Below are positions 1-6,125 of a DNA stretch of 12,280 nt, one piece after another. Source of the stretch: Lentibacillus sp. Marseille-P4043 (GTDB lineage: Bacteria; Bacillota; Bacilli; Bacillales; Amphibacillaceae). The DNA is taken from the NCBI RefSeq assembly GCF_900258515.1, contig NZ_LT984884.1, forward strand, positions 3,648,949 to 3,661,228, written 5' to 3'. The notes under the pieces are model-generated. The model saw only the letters and a program-made list of their open reading frames with translations. It was not told where the DNA came from and did no database searches. The position numbers and the translations under genes are program-made. Numbering within the stretch: position 1 is the stretch's first letter; each line of letters begins with the position of its first letter.

Positions 1-134
1 GAGTGAGGAGGCTGAAGCGTTCCCCATGGAAAGCGAGTATTTTTCCGCAGCGCCGGTTTAGCACTCGTCTTATAAAGAATGGAAGAAAGTCACATAAAAG
101 TTATTGCGCATTATATAGCTTATGTGTCATAAAC
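1..134 (+). repeat. dispersed intergenic repeat, copy 1 (5' end cut by window)
   Basis: Positions 5-112 align, at roughly 80 percent identity by eye, with the reverse complement of 3191-3302. The shared landmarks are GAGGAGGCTGAAGCGTTCCC, GGAAAGCG, AAAGAATG, AAGTCACATAAAAGTTA and TGCGCATT. The tail at 103-134 recurs at 6298-6322 and continues at 6537-6562. The element has no reading frame and lies just upstream of the exporter gene. I recognise its head as a repeat seen many times in Bacillaceae genomes, but I cannot name a family. The real 5' end lies outside the window. Confidence 0.75.
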
Positions 135-271
135 AACTATCCTTTAGAAAACAGCCTTTATTAATTTGACACCCATGTTCCACCCCCCTTTCAAATTTAA
201 TAATTGAATATAAATATATGATTGTCATCGTAATTTTTATGTAAAATTTAAACTATTTTAATTCCCTTTCT

Positions 272-279
272 GATATGAT
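272..279 (+). promoter_or_regulatory. extended -10 promoter of the exporter gene
   Basis: TGATATGAT gives a TGn extension followed by TATGAT, 38 bases before the chosen start codon. No good -35 hexamer is visible at 17 bases, which is usual for extended -10 promoters. It lies in AT-rich DNA directly upstream of the gene. Confidence 0.45.
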
Positions 280-317
280 TATTGATAAACATACTTACAA
301 GGATTTGGAGGGAGACA

Positions 318-1274
318 ATGAAAGCAACAGGAATTGGTATCTTGGCGGCCTTATTTTTTTCCGTAACATTTATCCTAAATCGATCAATGGAATTGGAGGG
401 CGGAAGCTGGGCATGGAGTGCATCACTTCGCTTTCTATTTATGTTGCCAATGCTGTTCATCATCGTTGGATATCAAAAAAATATAAAACCTGTTATCGCG
501 CACATAAAAAAGCAGCCTGTCGCATGGACCATTTGGAGCACGGTTGGGTTTGGACTGTTTTATGCACCACTTACATTTGCAACCATTTATGGCCCAGGTT
601 GGCTTGTTGCGGCAACATTTCAAATCACAATCATCGCCGGGTCTTTGCTTGTACCATTTTTAAGTAAAAAGAAAAAACAGCGCATTCCAATTCAGAGTGT
701 CTTCATTTCACTGGTTATACTAGCAGGAGTCTTTATTATGCAGATGGAACACGCATCTTCTGTCTCGATAACAAGCGTTATACTGTGTGTCATCCCTTTA
801 ATCGTTTCTGCGTTTAGTTATCCACTTGGCAATCGGAAAATGATGCAGGTCGTAAACGGTGATTTAAATACATTTCAACGGATTTTTGGTATGACAATTG
901 CAAGCATGCCATTTTGGATTGTGTTATCGATCTATGGGTTGGCTACCCAAGGACTACCGAGCTCAAGCCAAATTTTACAAACGTTTATTGTGGCAGTGTC
1001 TTCTGGAATCATCGCTACGGTACTATTTTTCTATGCAACGGAACTGGTCAACCATGATAATCAAAAACTAGCTGCTGTTGAAGCGACACAATCTGGTGAA
1101 GTTGTTTTTGCCTTATTTGGAGAGTTACTCATCTTGAATGCACCACTGCCAAGCCCAATCTCATTTACCGGGATGGCACTAGTGGTTGTAGGAATGATTT
1201 TACATAGTGTTGTATCTGCAATAGGACAACGAAAAAAGGAACTTAGTCACGTGAAAGTATCAGGAAATAATTAA
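318..1274 (+). CDS. DMT/EmrE-type multidrug efflux transporter family membrane protein
   Basis: This 318-residue, very hydrophobic protein shows about ten membrane segments with short charged loops, such as SKKKKQR near residue 120 and a basic tail QRKKE. The N-terminus MKATGIGILAALFFSVTFIL followed by NRSMELEGGSWAWSASLRF matches what I know of the putative multidrug resistance efflux transporter family (Pfam EmrE-like, DMT superfamily), which sits in the cytoplasmic membrane. The substrate cannot be read from sequence. I chose the ATG at 318 because GGAGGGAG at 307-314 is correctly placed for it. The frame is open upstream to 282 but has no ribosome binding site there. The gene is monocistronic and converges on the VOC gene across a long hairpin at 1281-1336. 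Family placement is fairly secure; actual drug export is inferred. Confidence 0.85.
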   Translation: MKATGIGILAALFFSVTFILNRSMELEGGSWAWSASLRFLFMLPMLFIIVGYQKNIKPVIAHIKKQPVAWTIWSTVGFGLFYAPLTFATIYGPGWLVAATFQITIIAGSLLVPFLSKKKKQRIPIQSVFISLVILAGVFIMQMEHASSVSITSVILCVIPLIVSAFSYPLGNRKMMQVVNGDLNTFQRIFGMTIASMPFWIVLSIYGLATQGLPSSSQILQTFIVAVSSGIIATVLFFYATELVNHDNQKLAAVEATQSGEVVFALFGELLILNAPLPSPISFTGMALVVVGMILHSVVSAIGQRKKELSHVKVSGNN

Positions 1275-1280
1275 AATAGG

Positions 1281-1336
1281 CCTCTAGATGGAAACGAAAG
1301 GACTAACGTAATGTTCGTCTTTTCGTTTCTAGGAGG
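1281..1336. terminator. bidirectional hairpin between convergent genes
   Basis: A long interrupted inverted repeat pairs CCTCTAG (1281-1287) with CTAGGAGG (1329-1336), and GAAACGAAAGGAC (1291-1303) with GTCTTTTCGTTTC (1317-1329). It fills the gap between the stop of the exporter and the stop of the VOC gene. Neither side has a strong U-tract, so it may end transcription less sharply than a canonical intrinsic terminator. Confidence 0.6.
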
Positions 1337-1339
1337 TTA

Positions 1340-1711
1340 TTAATCCAGCCATTCCAAAAATTCCAACCGATTCCCAAATGGATCATAAAGGTAGAACCGA
1401 TTCGCTTTTGGAAGGTTTTCATCCTCCGTAAATGTCACATTACACATACGCAAATACGTTTTCAACGCCTCAATATCCTCAACCTGAAATGCTGGATGTG
1501 CTTTCTCAGCAGGTCGAAAATCTTTTTCAACGCCAATGTGTAAGTGGATGGAACCTAGTTGGAACCAAACTCCTCCACGTTTTTGTAATGACTTCGGTTT
1601 GGCTACTTCCTGAAAGCCCAACAATCCTTGGAAAAACGTTCTCGCATGGTCTTCCCCGCCAATTGGTGCTGCAAGCTGTACATGGTCAATTTTATCAATT
1701 TGAAACGACAT
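1340..1711 (-). CDS. VOC family protein (glyoxalase/bleomycin resistance fold)
   Basis: This 123-residue protein has the layout of a single-chain vicinal oxygen chelate protein. IDHVQLAAP begins the first beta-alpha-beta unit, GGVWFQLGSIHLHIGVE closes it, AHPAFQVEDIE begins the second, and FYLYDPFGNRLEFLEW ends it. His10, His56 or His58, His72 and Glu117 stand where the family places metal ligands. Members are metal-dependent lyases, dioxygenases or antibiotic-binding proteins; nothing here identifies the substrate. I chose the ATG at 1711 because AGGAGGAAG lies just upstream at about 1717-1725; the frame is open further upstream without a better site. The gene is monocistronic with its own promoter at 1763-1792. 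Confidence 0.85.
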   Translation of the reverse strand: MSFQIDKIDHVQLAAPIGGEDHARTFFQGLLGFQEVAKPKSLQKRGGVWFQLGSIHLHIGVEKDFRPAEKAHPAFQVEDIEALKTYLRMCNVTFTEDENLPKANRFYLYDPFGNRLEFLEWLD

Positions 1712-1762
1712 ATAACTTCCTCCTCTTCTATGTTTTATCTTATCGTTATGAAGAAGGAATGT

Positions 1763-1792
1763 ATAATACTCTTTTACGATCAACTATGTAAA
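1763..1792 (-). promoter_or_regulatory. sigma-A type promoter of the VOC gene
   Basis: On the minus strand TTTACA (1792-1787) and TATTAT (1768-1763) are separated by 18 bases, ending about 50 bases before the VOC start codon. Confidence 0.6.
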
Positions 1793-1845
1793 GTTTTACT
1801 TATACGACTTTTCCTATAGTTCGGTAAATATATTGGCGGTATGTG

Positions 1846-1874
1846 TTAACTAAATATAAAAAATATAGTATAAT
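1846..1874 (+). promoter_or_regulatory. sigma-A type promoter of the small membrane protein gene
   Basis: TTAACT (1846-1851) and a perfect TATAAT (1869-1874) are separated by 17 bases, with the start codon at 1942. It is divergent from the VOC promoter, with about 55 bases between the two -35 boxes. Confidence 0.65.
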
Positions 1875-1941
1875 TGAACTATACATGTAATATGCTCAAT
1901 TGATGTTACAGGTTAAAGTTGATTTTTAGGAGGTGAAATTA

Positions 1942-2256
1942 ATGAAGGCAAGTCTGGAAAATGAAATTGGATTATTTAAAGAGGTTAAAGTTGGTTTTAG
2001 TTGGACTACATTCTTTTTTGGTTTTTTCCCTGCATTATTTAGAGGAGATTTAAAATGGGCTGCCATTATGTTCGTTGCTGCAGTAGCCGTCGCAATTATA
2101 ACAGCAGGTATGGGTACATGGATTATTTCCATCATTTTTTCATTCATTTATAACAAAATCTACATAAAAGAACTTATTGAAAAAGGCTATCGACCTGCAA
2201 GTGAAGAGTCAAAAAGAAAACTAGAGAGTATTGGAATCACATTGAAAACAGCTTAA
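1942..2256 (+). CDS. small membrane protein, DUF2628/HrgC-like
   Basis: This 104-residue protein has a short charged N-terminus (LENEIGLFKEVKVG), the conserved stretch FSWTTFFFGFFPALFRGD near residues 19-36, two membrane segments (about 40-55 and 58-71), and a polar C-terminal tail after NKIYIKELIEKGYRPAS. The SWTTFFFGFFPALFRGDLKW block and the YIKxLIExGYxPA tail are typical of the DUF2628/HrgC family of small membrane proteins, whose function is poorly known. The ATG at 1942 is chosen because AGGAGGT at 1928-1934 is seven bases upstream. The gene is monocistronic, with a promoter at 1846-1874 and a strong terminator at 2265-2302. Confidence 0.8.
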   Translation: MKASLENEIGLFKEVKVGFSWTTFFFGFFPALFRGDLKWAAIMFVAAVAVAIITAGMGTWIISIIFSFIYNKIYIKELIEKGYRPASEESKRKLESIGITLKTA

Positions 2257-2264
2257 TTGAAAAG

Positions 2265-2302
2265 GAGATCACGCCTAGTAATGGCTTGATCTCTTCTTTT
2301 TT
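2265..2302 (+). terminator. intrinsic terminator of the small membrane protein gene
   Basis: GAGATCACGCC pairs with GGCTTGATCTC (2283-2293) with one mismatch, and is followed by TTCTTTTTT ending at 2302. It starts nine bases after the stop codon. Confidence 0.85.
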
Positions 2303-2355
2303 GAGAAGTTTTTCCTTTCATGTTTAAAAGATTATGTTCATGGATGTTTTGTATG

Positions 2356-2388
2356 TAAAAAGACCAGTTCCTAATAAGAAACTGGTCT
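2356..2388 (-). terminator. intrinsic terminator facing leftward
   Basis: AGACCAGTT (2361-2369) and AACTGGTCT (2380-2388) form a perfect 9-bp stem. Read on the minus strand the stem is followed by UUUUU (from 2361 into 2357), so it ends leftward transcription. The nearest leftward gene is csgA, whose stop is about 280 bases away. It could end that transcript, or be left over from a gene that has been lost. Confidence 0.6.
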
Positions 2389-2430
2389 GTCATAGTTGTA
2401 GTTAACAGCCACAAGTGCCGTAATTGTTAT

Positions 2431-2553
2431 ATAAAAAGTTTTAAACCACCACTTCACAAAGTGGGTGTTTGCAGAAACCTTCCTGTCTTCCGCTCAGGGC
2501 GGCCCGACATTAGAGCTCCGATCTAAAACTCCCTATTATCACATTAGAGGTTA
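2431..2553. other. structured non-coding segment, possible IS200/IS605-type end scar
   Basis: The 370 bases between the terminator at 2302 and the csgA stop hold no gene. Within them, CCACTT-caca-AAGTGG (2449-2464) sits inside an outer AAAC/GTTT pair (2443-2470) and is followed by a GC-rich stretch with CCGC-tcagg-GCGG (2490-2502). A compact hairpin followed by GC-rich structured DNA resembles the right end of tnpB-carrying IS200/IS605 elements. This is a resemblance only: no transposase or TnpB remnant is readable. A conserved intergenic RNA is an equal alternative. Confidence 0.25.
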
Positions 2554-2670
2554 AAACTTATTATGATTACGAACATCGTAGCTTGTATTTATATAGTACA
2601 TCTTCATGCAGGATATTTCAATGGTATTTTTACCCATTTTATTAAAAAACACGTTTGGGTCATTGATGTA

Positions 2671-2931
2671 TTAAAGTACTAACAATTCATAGACCTCATT
2701 CAGTTCCTTTACCCTGCTATCATTTTGGACATTTTTTGCGTAATTTATTTCCCTTTCCAACATCGCATTTAAATAGGACATTTCATCATCATCCAAATCA
2801 CGCACAAACTCTTCTTCGCTACTATAATTCCTTGATTCCACTTTTTCATAAATTTGTTGACATAGATCATTTTCAATATAGTTTGATAACGATTCACGTA
2901 AGTAATCTAATGTATGATCGATTTGAATCAC
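2671..2931 (-). CDS. csgA: CsgA-type sporulation-specific small acid-soluble spore protein
   Basis: The last 83 residues, from IDHTLDYLRESLSNYIEND to LNEVYELLVL, match the Bacillus CsgA protein almost throughout: TLxYLRESLSN, EEEFVRDLDDDEMSYLN, LEREINYA, VKELNEVYELL. In B. subtilis csgA is transcribed under sigma G in the forespore; its role in the spore is unclear. The start is odd. B. subtilis CsgA begins with Met at the residue that is Ile here (codon ATC, 2922-2920), and AAGGTGA (2933-2927) stands exactly at Shine-Dalgarno distance from that ATC. The nearest legal codon is the GTG at 2931, which overlaps that Shine-Dalgarno, so I give 2931 as the formal start and regard 2922 as the likely ancestral one. 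The frame is open to an ATG at 3021, but GGAGG abuts it with no spacing and it would overlap the upstream small gene. Confidence 0.8.
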   Translation of the reverse strand: MIQIDHTLDYLRESLSNYIENDLCQQIYEKVESRNYSSEEEFVRDLDDDEMSYLNAMLEREINYAKNVQNDSRVKELNEVYELLVL

Positions 2932-2953
2932 CTTCTTAGCGAAAATTGCAGTA

Positions 2954-3094
2954 TTAAATTTTTGTGTTTCGCTTTTTAGCCCGTTGTTCCAGTTGCGATT
3001 TTGGCCTTTGATTTGCTTCATCCTCCGTTAGACCCTGTGGATTAACACTAGAATCCGGTCTACGCTTCTTCCAATTATTTTCTTTTTCACTCAT
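2954..3094 (-). CDS. small basic hypothetical protein upstream of csgA, possible spore protein
   Basis: This 46-codon gene starts at ATG 3094, six bases after a full AGGAGGTG (3108-3101). The product begins MSEKENNWKKRRPDSSVNPQ and continues through EDEANQRPKSQLEQRAKKRN. It is very hydrophilic and rich in Lys, Arg, Asn and Gln, with no hydrophobic core, like many minor spore proteins. I do not recognise a specific family. It ends about 20 to 30 bases before csgA on the same strand, so the two are probably one transcription unit. The strong ribosome binding site is the best evidence that it is real; a spore role is inferred from its neighbour and composition. Confidence 0.65.
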   Translation of the reverse strand: MSEKENNWKKRRPDSSVNPQGLTEDEANQRPKSQLEQRAKKRNTKI

Positions 3095-3188
3095 TGAAAA
3101 CACCTCCTGTGATTAGTGTTGCAAATTTGTTAGGTTTATATTCTAAGGATATTTTCGTAATGTTTGTTGCTTTTTATTTCGCAGTTGA

Positions 3189-3348
3189 TATAAAATGCGC
3201 AGTAACTTTTATGTGACTTCCTCTCATTCTTTACAAGATGAGTGGAAATCGCGGCTTGGGGGAAATACACGCTTTCCGTGGGGAACGCTTCAGCCTCCTC
3301 GCGAGCAAAAACCGCTCACTGCGGGGTCTTCAGACAGTTCCTTTCCCA
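3189..3348 (-). repeat. dispersed intergenic repeat, copy 2
   Basis: Read on the minus strand, this is the same element as copy 1, here with more of its 5' part: CTGAAGACCCCGCAGTGAGC, GGTTTTTGCTCGCGAGGAGG, then CTGAAGCGTTCCCCACGGAA and the rest to TGCGCATTTTATAT at 3198-3185. It directly follows the 3' end of the group II intron and forms its 3' exon. The two copies differ by scattered substitutions, so they are not recent duplicates. No coding frame is conserved. Confidence 0.75.
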
Positions 3349-3403
3349 GTCGAGTAAGCGGGAGCGACGCCCACTTGGCGGGCGTGCTCCTCAACTCCTC
3401 ACA
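3349..3403 (-). ncRNA. group II intron domain VI with branch-point adenosine
   Basis: After domain V, GGAGC-A-CGCCC and GGGCG-TC-GCTCC pair around a GCCAAGT loop, with an outer GAGT/ACTC pair. An unpaired A at 3355 in CTTACTCGAC is the likely lariat branch point, seven positions from the proposed 3' splice site. Confidence 0.65.
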
Positions 3404-3436
3404 GAACCGTGCGTGCAGTATTATTGCACACGGCTC
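3404..3436 (-). ncRNA. group II intron domain V (catalytic hairpin)
   Basis: The minus strand reads GAGCCGTGTGCAATAATACT then GCACGCACGGTTC. It is a 33-base hairpin with the conserved AGC triad at its 5' side and a matching GGTTC 3' side, the most conserved structure of group II introns. It lies 14 bases after the maturase stop. Confidence 0.9.
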
Positions 3437-3449
3437 TTCCTACCATCTT

Positions 3450-4766
3450 TCACAGAATATAGTTAATGTCTTTCTTTAGTTCATATATGTTCACTTTAAT
3501 CTTTGGTCTAGGTAACGGATATCTTCTAAGAAATAAGATAAATTTATCCCAGCTAAAAGATTTCCGTTGACTTCTTCGGTTCATCCACTTAAACAATATC
3601 TGCTTAACACGATCAAGAAAGTTTTCCACAGCTAGTAAATTGTCCGTGATACAATAGTAATTGTAATAACCATTGAGTGACCGTTTTAATCTATCCATGA
3701 TGACTTTAATATCCATGTTTCGATGAGTTTTGAGCCATTCCTTATGGTTCTTTAGCTTGTTATTTACTTTCTTTCGATTGCTTTTTCGTTTAACACGAAA
3801 CTTCCCTTTCTGGCTTTTGCTACAGTAGTGAGTAAAGCCCAAGAAGTCGAATGTTGGTGGTTTGCCTTGCCCATCTTTTTCAACGAACCGTCCAAAGGTA
3901 ATGATTTTCGTTTTATCCTTTGCAACTTCAAGATTAAACTTTTGCAGTCGTTTGATAAGAGCTGAATAGAAGGCTTCGGCATCACTTTTGTATTGAAAGC
4001 AACACACAAAGTCGTCTGCATATCGAACCATATAAGCTTGACCTTTACATTTCTTTCTAACCGCCTTCTCAAACCATAAGTCTAAGACATAGTGCAGATA
4101 CACATTAGCTAGAATAGGTGAAATGACACCCCCTTGAGGTGTTCCTTTGTCTATATCAAAGTATTTACCTTCCTCCATGTATCCGCCTTTTAGAAATCTC
4201 GCGATAATTCTTAGAAGGCTTGGGTCGTTGATACGATGCTTGAGGAATTTCATCATCCATTCATGGTCAACATTATCAAAGAAACCCTTAATATCGGCAT
4301 CGACAACGTAATTTGTTTTACGCTTCTCGATATACATATTAAGTATCTTCAGTGCATCATGACAGCTTCTAGATGGTCGAAAGCCAAAAGAGGAGTCGAG
4401 AAAATCATTCTCATAGATAGCGTTAAGAATTTTCGCTAACCCCCGTTGTACAACTTTATCCTCGTGGTCGGGAATGCCTAATGGTCTTTTCTTCTTTGTT
4501 CCTGGCTTATTGATATAAGTCCGTTTGACCGGGACTGGTCGATAAGCCTTCTTTTTGAGACGTTCCACTAAACCTTCAATGTTTTCGTTAAGGTCTTTAC
4601 CATAGTCCTCCTTGGTGATACCGTTTATACCTGTTGCTTTACCACTTGGAAGTTCACGATGGCATTGTTTGAGATAATCCTTGTTAAGTAGATGTGCCAG
4701 AGAAGTGAAAACCATATCATGATCTGCTTTCGCTAATTCTGCTATCCTTGTTAGTTTCGTTTCCAT
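3450..4766 (-). CDS. ltrA: group II intron reverse transcriptase/maturase (LtrA-like, no HNH domain)
   Basis: This 438-residue multifunctional protein binds the intron RNA, aids its splicing, and copies it into DNA at a target. The RT blocks are in order: SGKATGINGITKEDYG (about 41-56), KRPLGIPDHEDKVVQRGL, SSFGFRPSRSCHDALK (125-140), VVDADIKGFFDNVDHEW with the first catalytic Asp (154-170), GTPQGGVISPILANVYL (208-224) and the active-site YADD at 249-252. The maturase X domain is represented by LKRSLNGYYNYYCITDN, and the chain ends with a basic, proline-rich segment. There is no HNH endonuclease domain, so insertion probably uses single-stranded or replication-fork DNA. The ATG at 4766 follows AGGTGG at a suitable distance. 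All key residues are present and the frame is intact. Confidence 0.95.
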   Translation of the reverse strand: METKLTRIAELAKADHDMVFTSLAHLLNKDYLKQCHRELPSGKATGINGITKEDYGKDLNENIEGLVERLKKKAYRPVPVKRTYINKPGTKKKRPLGIPDHEDKVVQRGLAKILNAIYENDFLDSSFGFRPSRSCHDALKILNMYIEKRKTNYVVDADIKGFFDNVDHEWMMKFLKHRINDPSLLRIIARFLKGGYMEEGKYFDIDKGTPQGGVISPILANVYLHYVLDLWFEKAVRKKCKGQAYMVRYADDFVCCFQYKSDAEAFYSALIKRLQKFNLEVAKDKTKIITFGRFVEKDGQGKPPTFDFLGFTHYCSKSQKGKFRVKRKSNRKKVNNKLKNHKEWLKTHRNMDIKVIMDRLKRSLNGYYNYYCITDNLLAVENFLDRVKQILFKWMNRRSQRKSFSWDKFILFLRRYPLPRPKIKVNIYELKKDINYIL

Positions 4767-6125
4767 TACATATCCACCTCTGTGTGCAGTTAATGTTTCC
4801 CTTTCAAGGGCGGTGACAGGTAGCGAGCCTTCCCTCCATCAGCGTTACCCGACTTCATTGGTACTATGCTGCTATCCGACTTCCTTTAAGCATTTGACAG
4901 CCCTCACTTTATTATCGCTTGTTCGTCATTACCCTTCTCATTTTACTAGAGGGACCTAAAGGATCTCCCGAGTTGCCGTAATATATCAATGTGTAACGTG
5001 CCAAGGTCATCGACTCCGGGGAAGTCATTATTCTCTTGCCGTTAACGAGAATAACAATATTGCCTTCTGGGCTCCTGAACACATCAGCCTTCCCATTTAA
5101 CACGAATTTCGAAGCTCAATCCCTTCAACCGCTTGGCTTACGGCCCATTGTCGGGTAGAAAACTGGCGCGCACATTCATTAGAATTACGTTTCCAGTAGC
5201 CCCCCTGCGATCCCGGACGGTCGGTTTTCCCGAGTCCGGTTCTGACCTTGGATAAATCATATACAAGCCTTCCCAATTAACCGCAGGATTAAATGTAGGT
5301 ACACATATTCCCCCATCAATTAATGGTTTACTTTTATACTAGCCTGGAGTTCATTACAAGCTCCGAGTCTTGTTGTCCTTGCAATCCAAGTGCCCAGAGG
5401 TCCTTCGCTCTATCATAGGTGTTACCCTGATAGAAGTGTAATTTACTTACTCTTAGAAAGGAATTACCCTTTCCTCATAGCTACTACGTCCTCATGCGCC
5501 AGTCCTAAATCATCTTGTCAATTTCTATTGTGCCTCTTATATGACAAGTCTTCATTGATTAGTACCATATCAATTAGAAGTAGGACCTTCCCGTCGTTAT
5601 CTCTAAGAATCTTTCCACAGATGCAGGAACCCATGCCCCGGCTGCTCTTACAGTGCTTTTAACCGTTACTTCCTGTAAGACATCGGTCTTCCCCCACTAG
5701 GCAAAGGTCGACGCTAAGCAAATATCCCTCGGATAGCTTCATTGAGGGGCGTAGATTTCGGGACTGCAGTATTCGTTAAAGCCTTCCAGCCTCTGTGTTT
5801 GCTTGTCACGCTGACTATCCCAACCTTATCCTCTCTGTGTAGAATAGGCTGCCGTGACTTTTACTTCCAAGCAGAACGTAGTTTGTTACCTCCCCACGCA
5901 TTGGATATGCTAGTCATCCGAACCGGTTAATTGATGACAGGAGACTTTCACTCCATTAGATTCTTAGCCTTGACGGCTGCTCCACCTTGCTGTCTACGCT
6001 TAAAGGCAGTGCGTTACCACCTGCCCTCCAAGACTCGCTACGAGTGAATGGCTAATTCTTTCTCGACGGGAATCCCACCCGCTATATATTACGACCTATG
6101 CTCGGTCGCTCCAGGAGTCTCGCAT
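4767..6125 (-). ncRNA. group II intron 5' ribozyme region (domains I-III and start of IV)
   Basis: No gene is credible in these 1.36 kb; the short frames on both strands have no ribosome binding sites and are unlike proteins. The minus strand is full of local stems: CGACC-gagcata-GGTCG near 6098-6080, GGCAGGTG-GTAA-CGCACTGCC around 6027-6003 with a GNRA loop, and the CGGAC...GTCCG pair near 5237-5213. The stretch AAGTCGGATAGCAGCATAGT (about 4884-4865) followed by ACCAATGAAG resembles domain II/III junctions of bacterial introns. Usual bacterial introns have 0.5 to 0.8 kb here, so the region may hold an insertion. Four copies of GGAAGGCT recur at 5787, 5274, 5094 and 4834. Confidence 0.7.

Larger units (their letters stand above)
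3349..6125 (-). mobile_element. group II intron with encoded reverse transcriptase
   Basis: The element runs right to left. It has a structured 5' RNA, a reverse transcriptase/maturase gene (4766-3450), and a canonical domain V and VI at its 3' end. The 3' boundary is placed after CTCGAC (3354-3349), because this gives the conserved AY end and a bulged A at 3355 seven positions from it. The 5' boundary is less certain: ATGCG at 6125-6121 resembles the GUGYG consensus except for its first base, and upstream of it the sequence again looks like the dispersed repeat (TTGGGGGAAAT). GTGCG at 5173-5169 is an alternative, but would leave too little RNA before the gene. The length of about 2.78 kb is normal overall, but 1.36 kb lies before the gene. 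Retromobility is plausible because the RT gene is intact. Confidence 0.85.

Noticed and set aside
3195..3479. 94- and 74-codon rightward frames over the repeat
   Set aside because: They lie across a dispersed non-coding repeat and the intron 3' end, and have no ribosome binding site.
4912..5103. 63-codon leftward frame (MLNGKADVFRSPEG...) inside the intron 5' region
   Set aside because: It has no ribosome binding site at its start and lies within RNA that resembles intron domains I-III. I see no known family, so I treat it as a chance open frame.
5169..5173. GTGCG as the true 5' end of the intron
   Set aside because: Starting there would leave only about 400 bases before the maturase gene, too few for domains I to III, and structured intron-like RNA continues upstream to about 6125.
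5390..5930. Rightward frames of 90 and 62 codons opposite the intron
   Set aside because: They are antisense to the structured intron RNA, lack ribosome binding sites and show no domain.
3450..6125. Retron or diversity-generating retroelement
   Set aside because: The reverse transcriptase is followed by a canonical group II domain V and VI and carries a maturase X domain. No msr/msd or template/variable repeat pair is visible.
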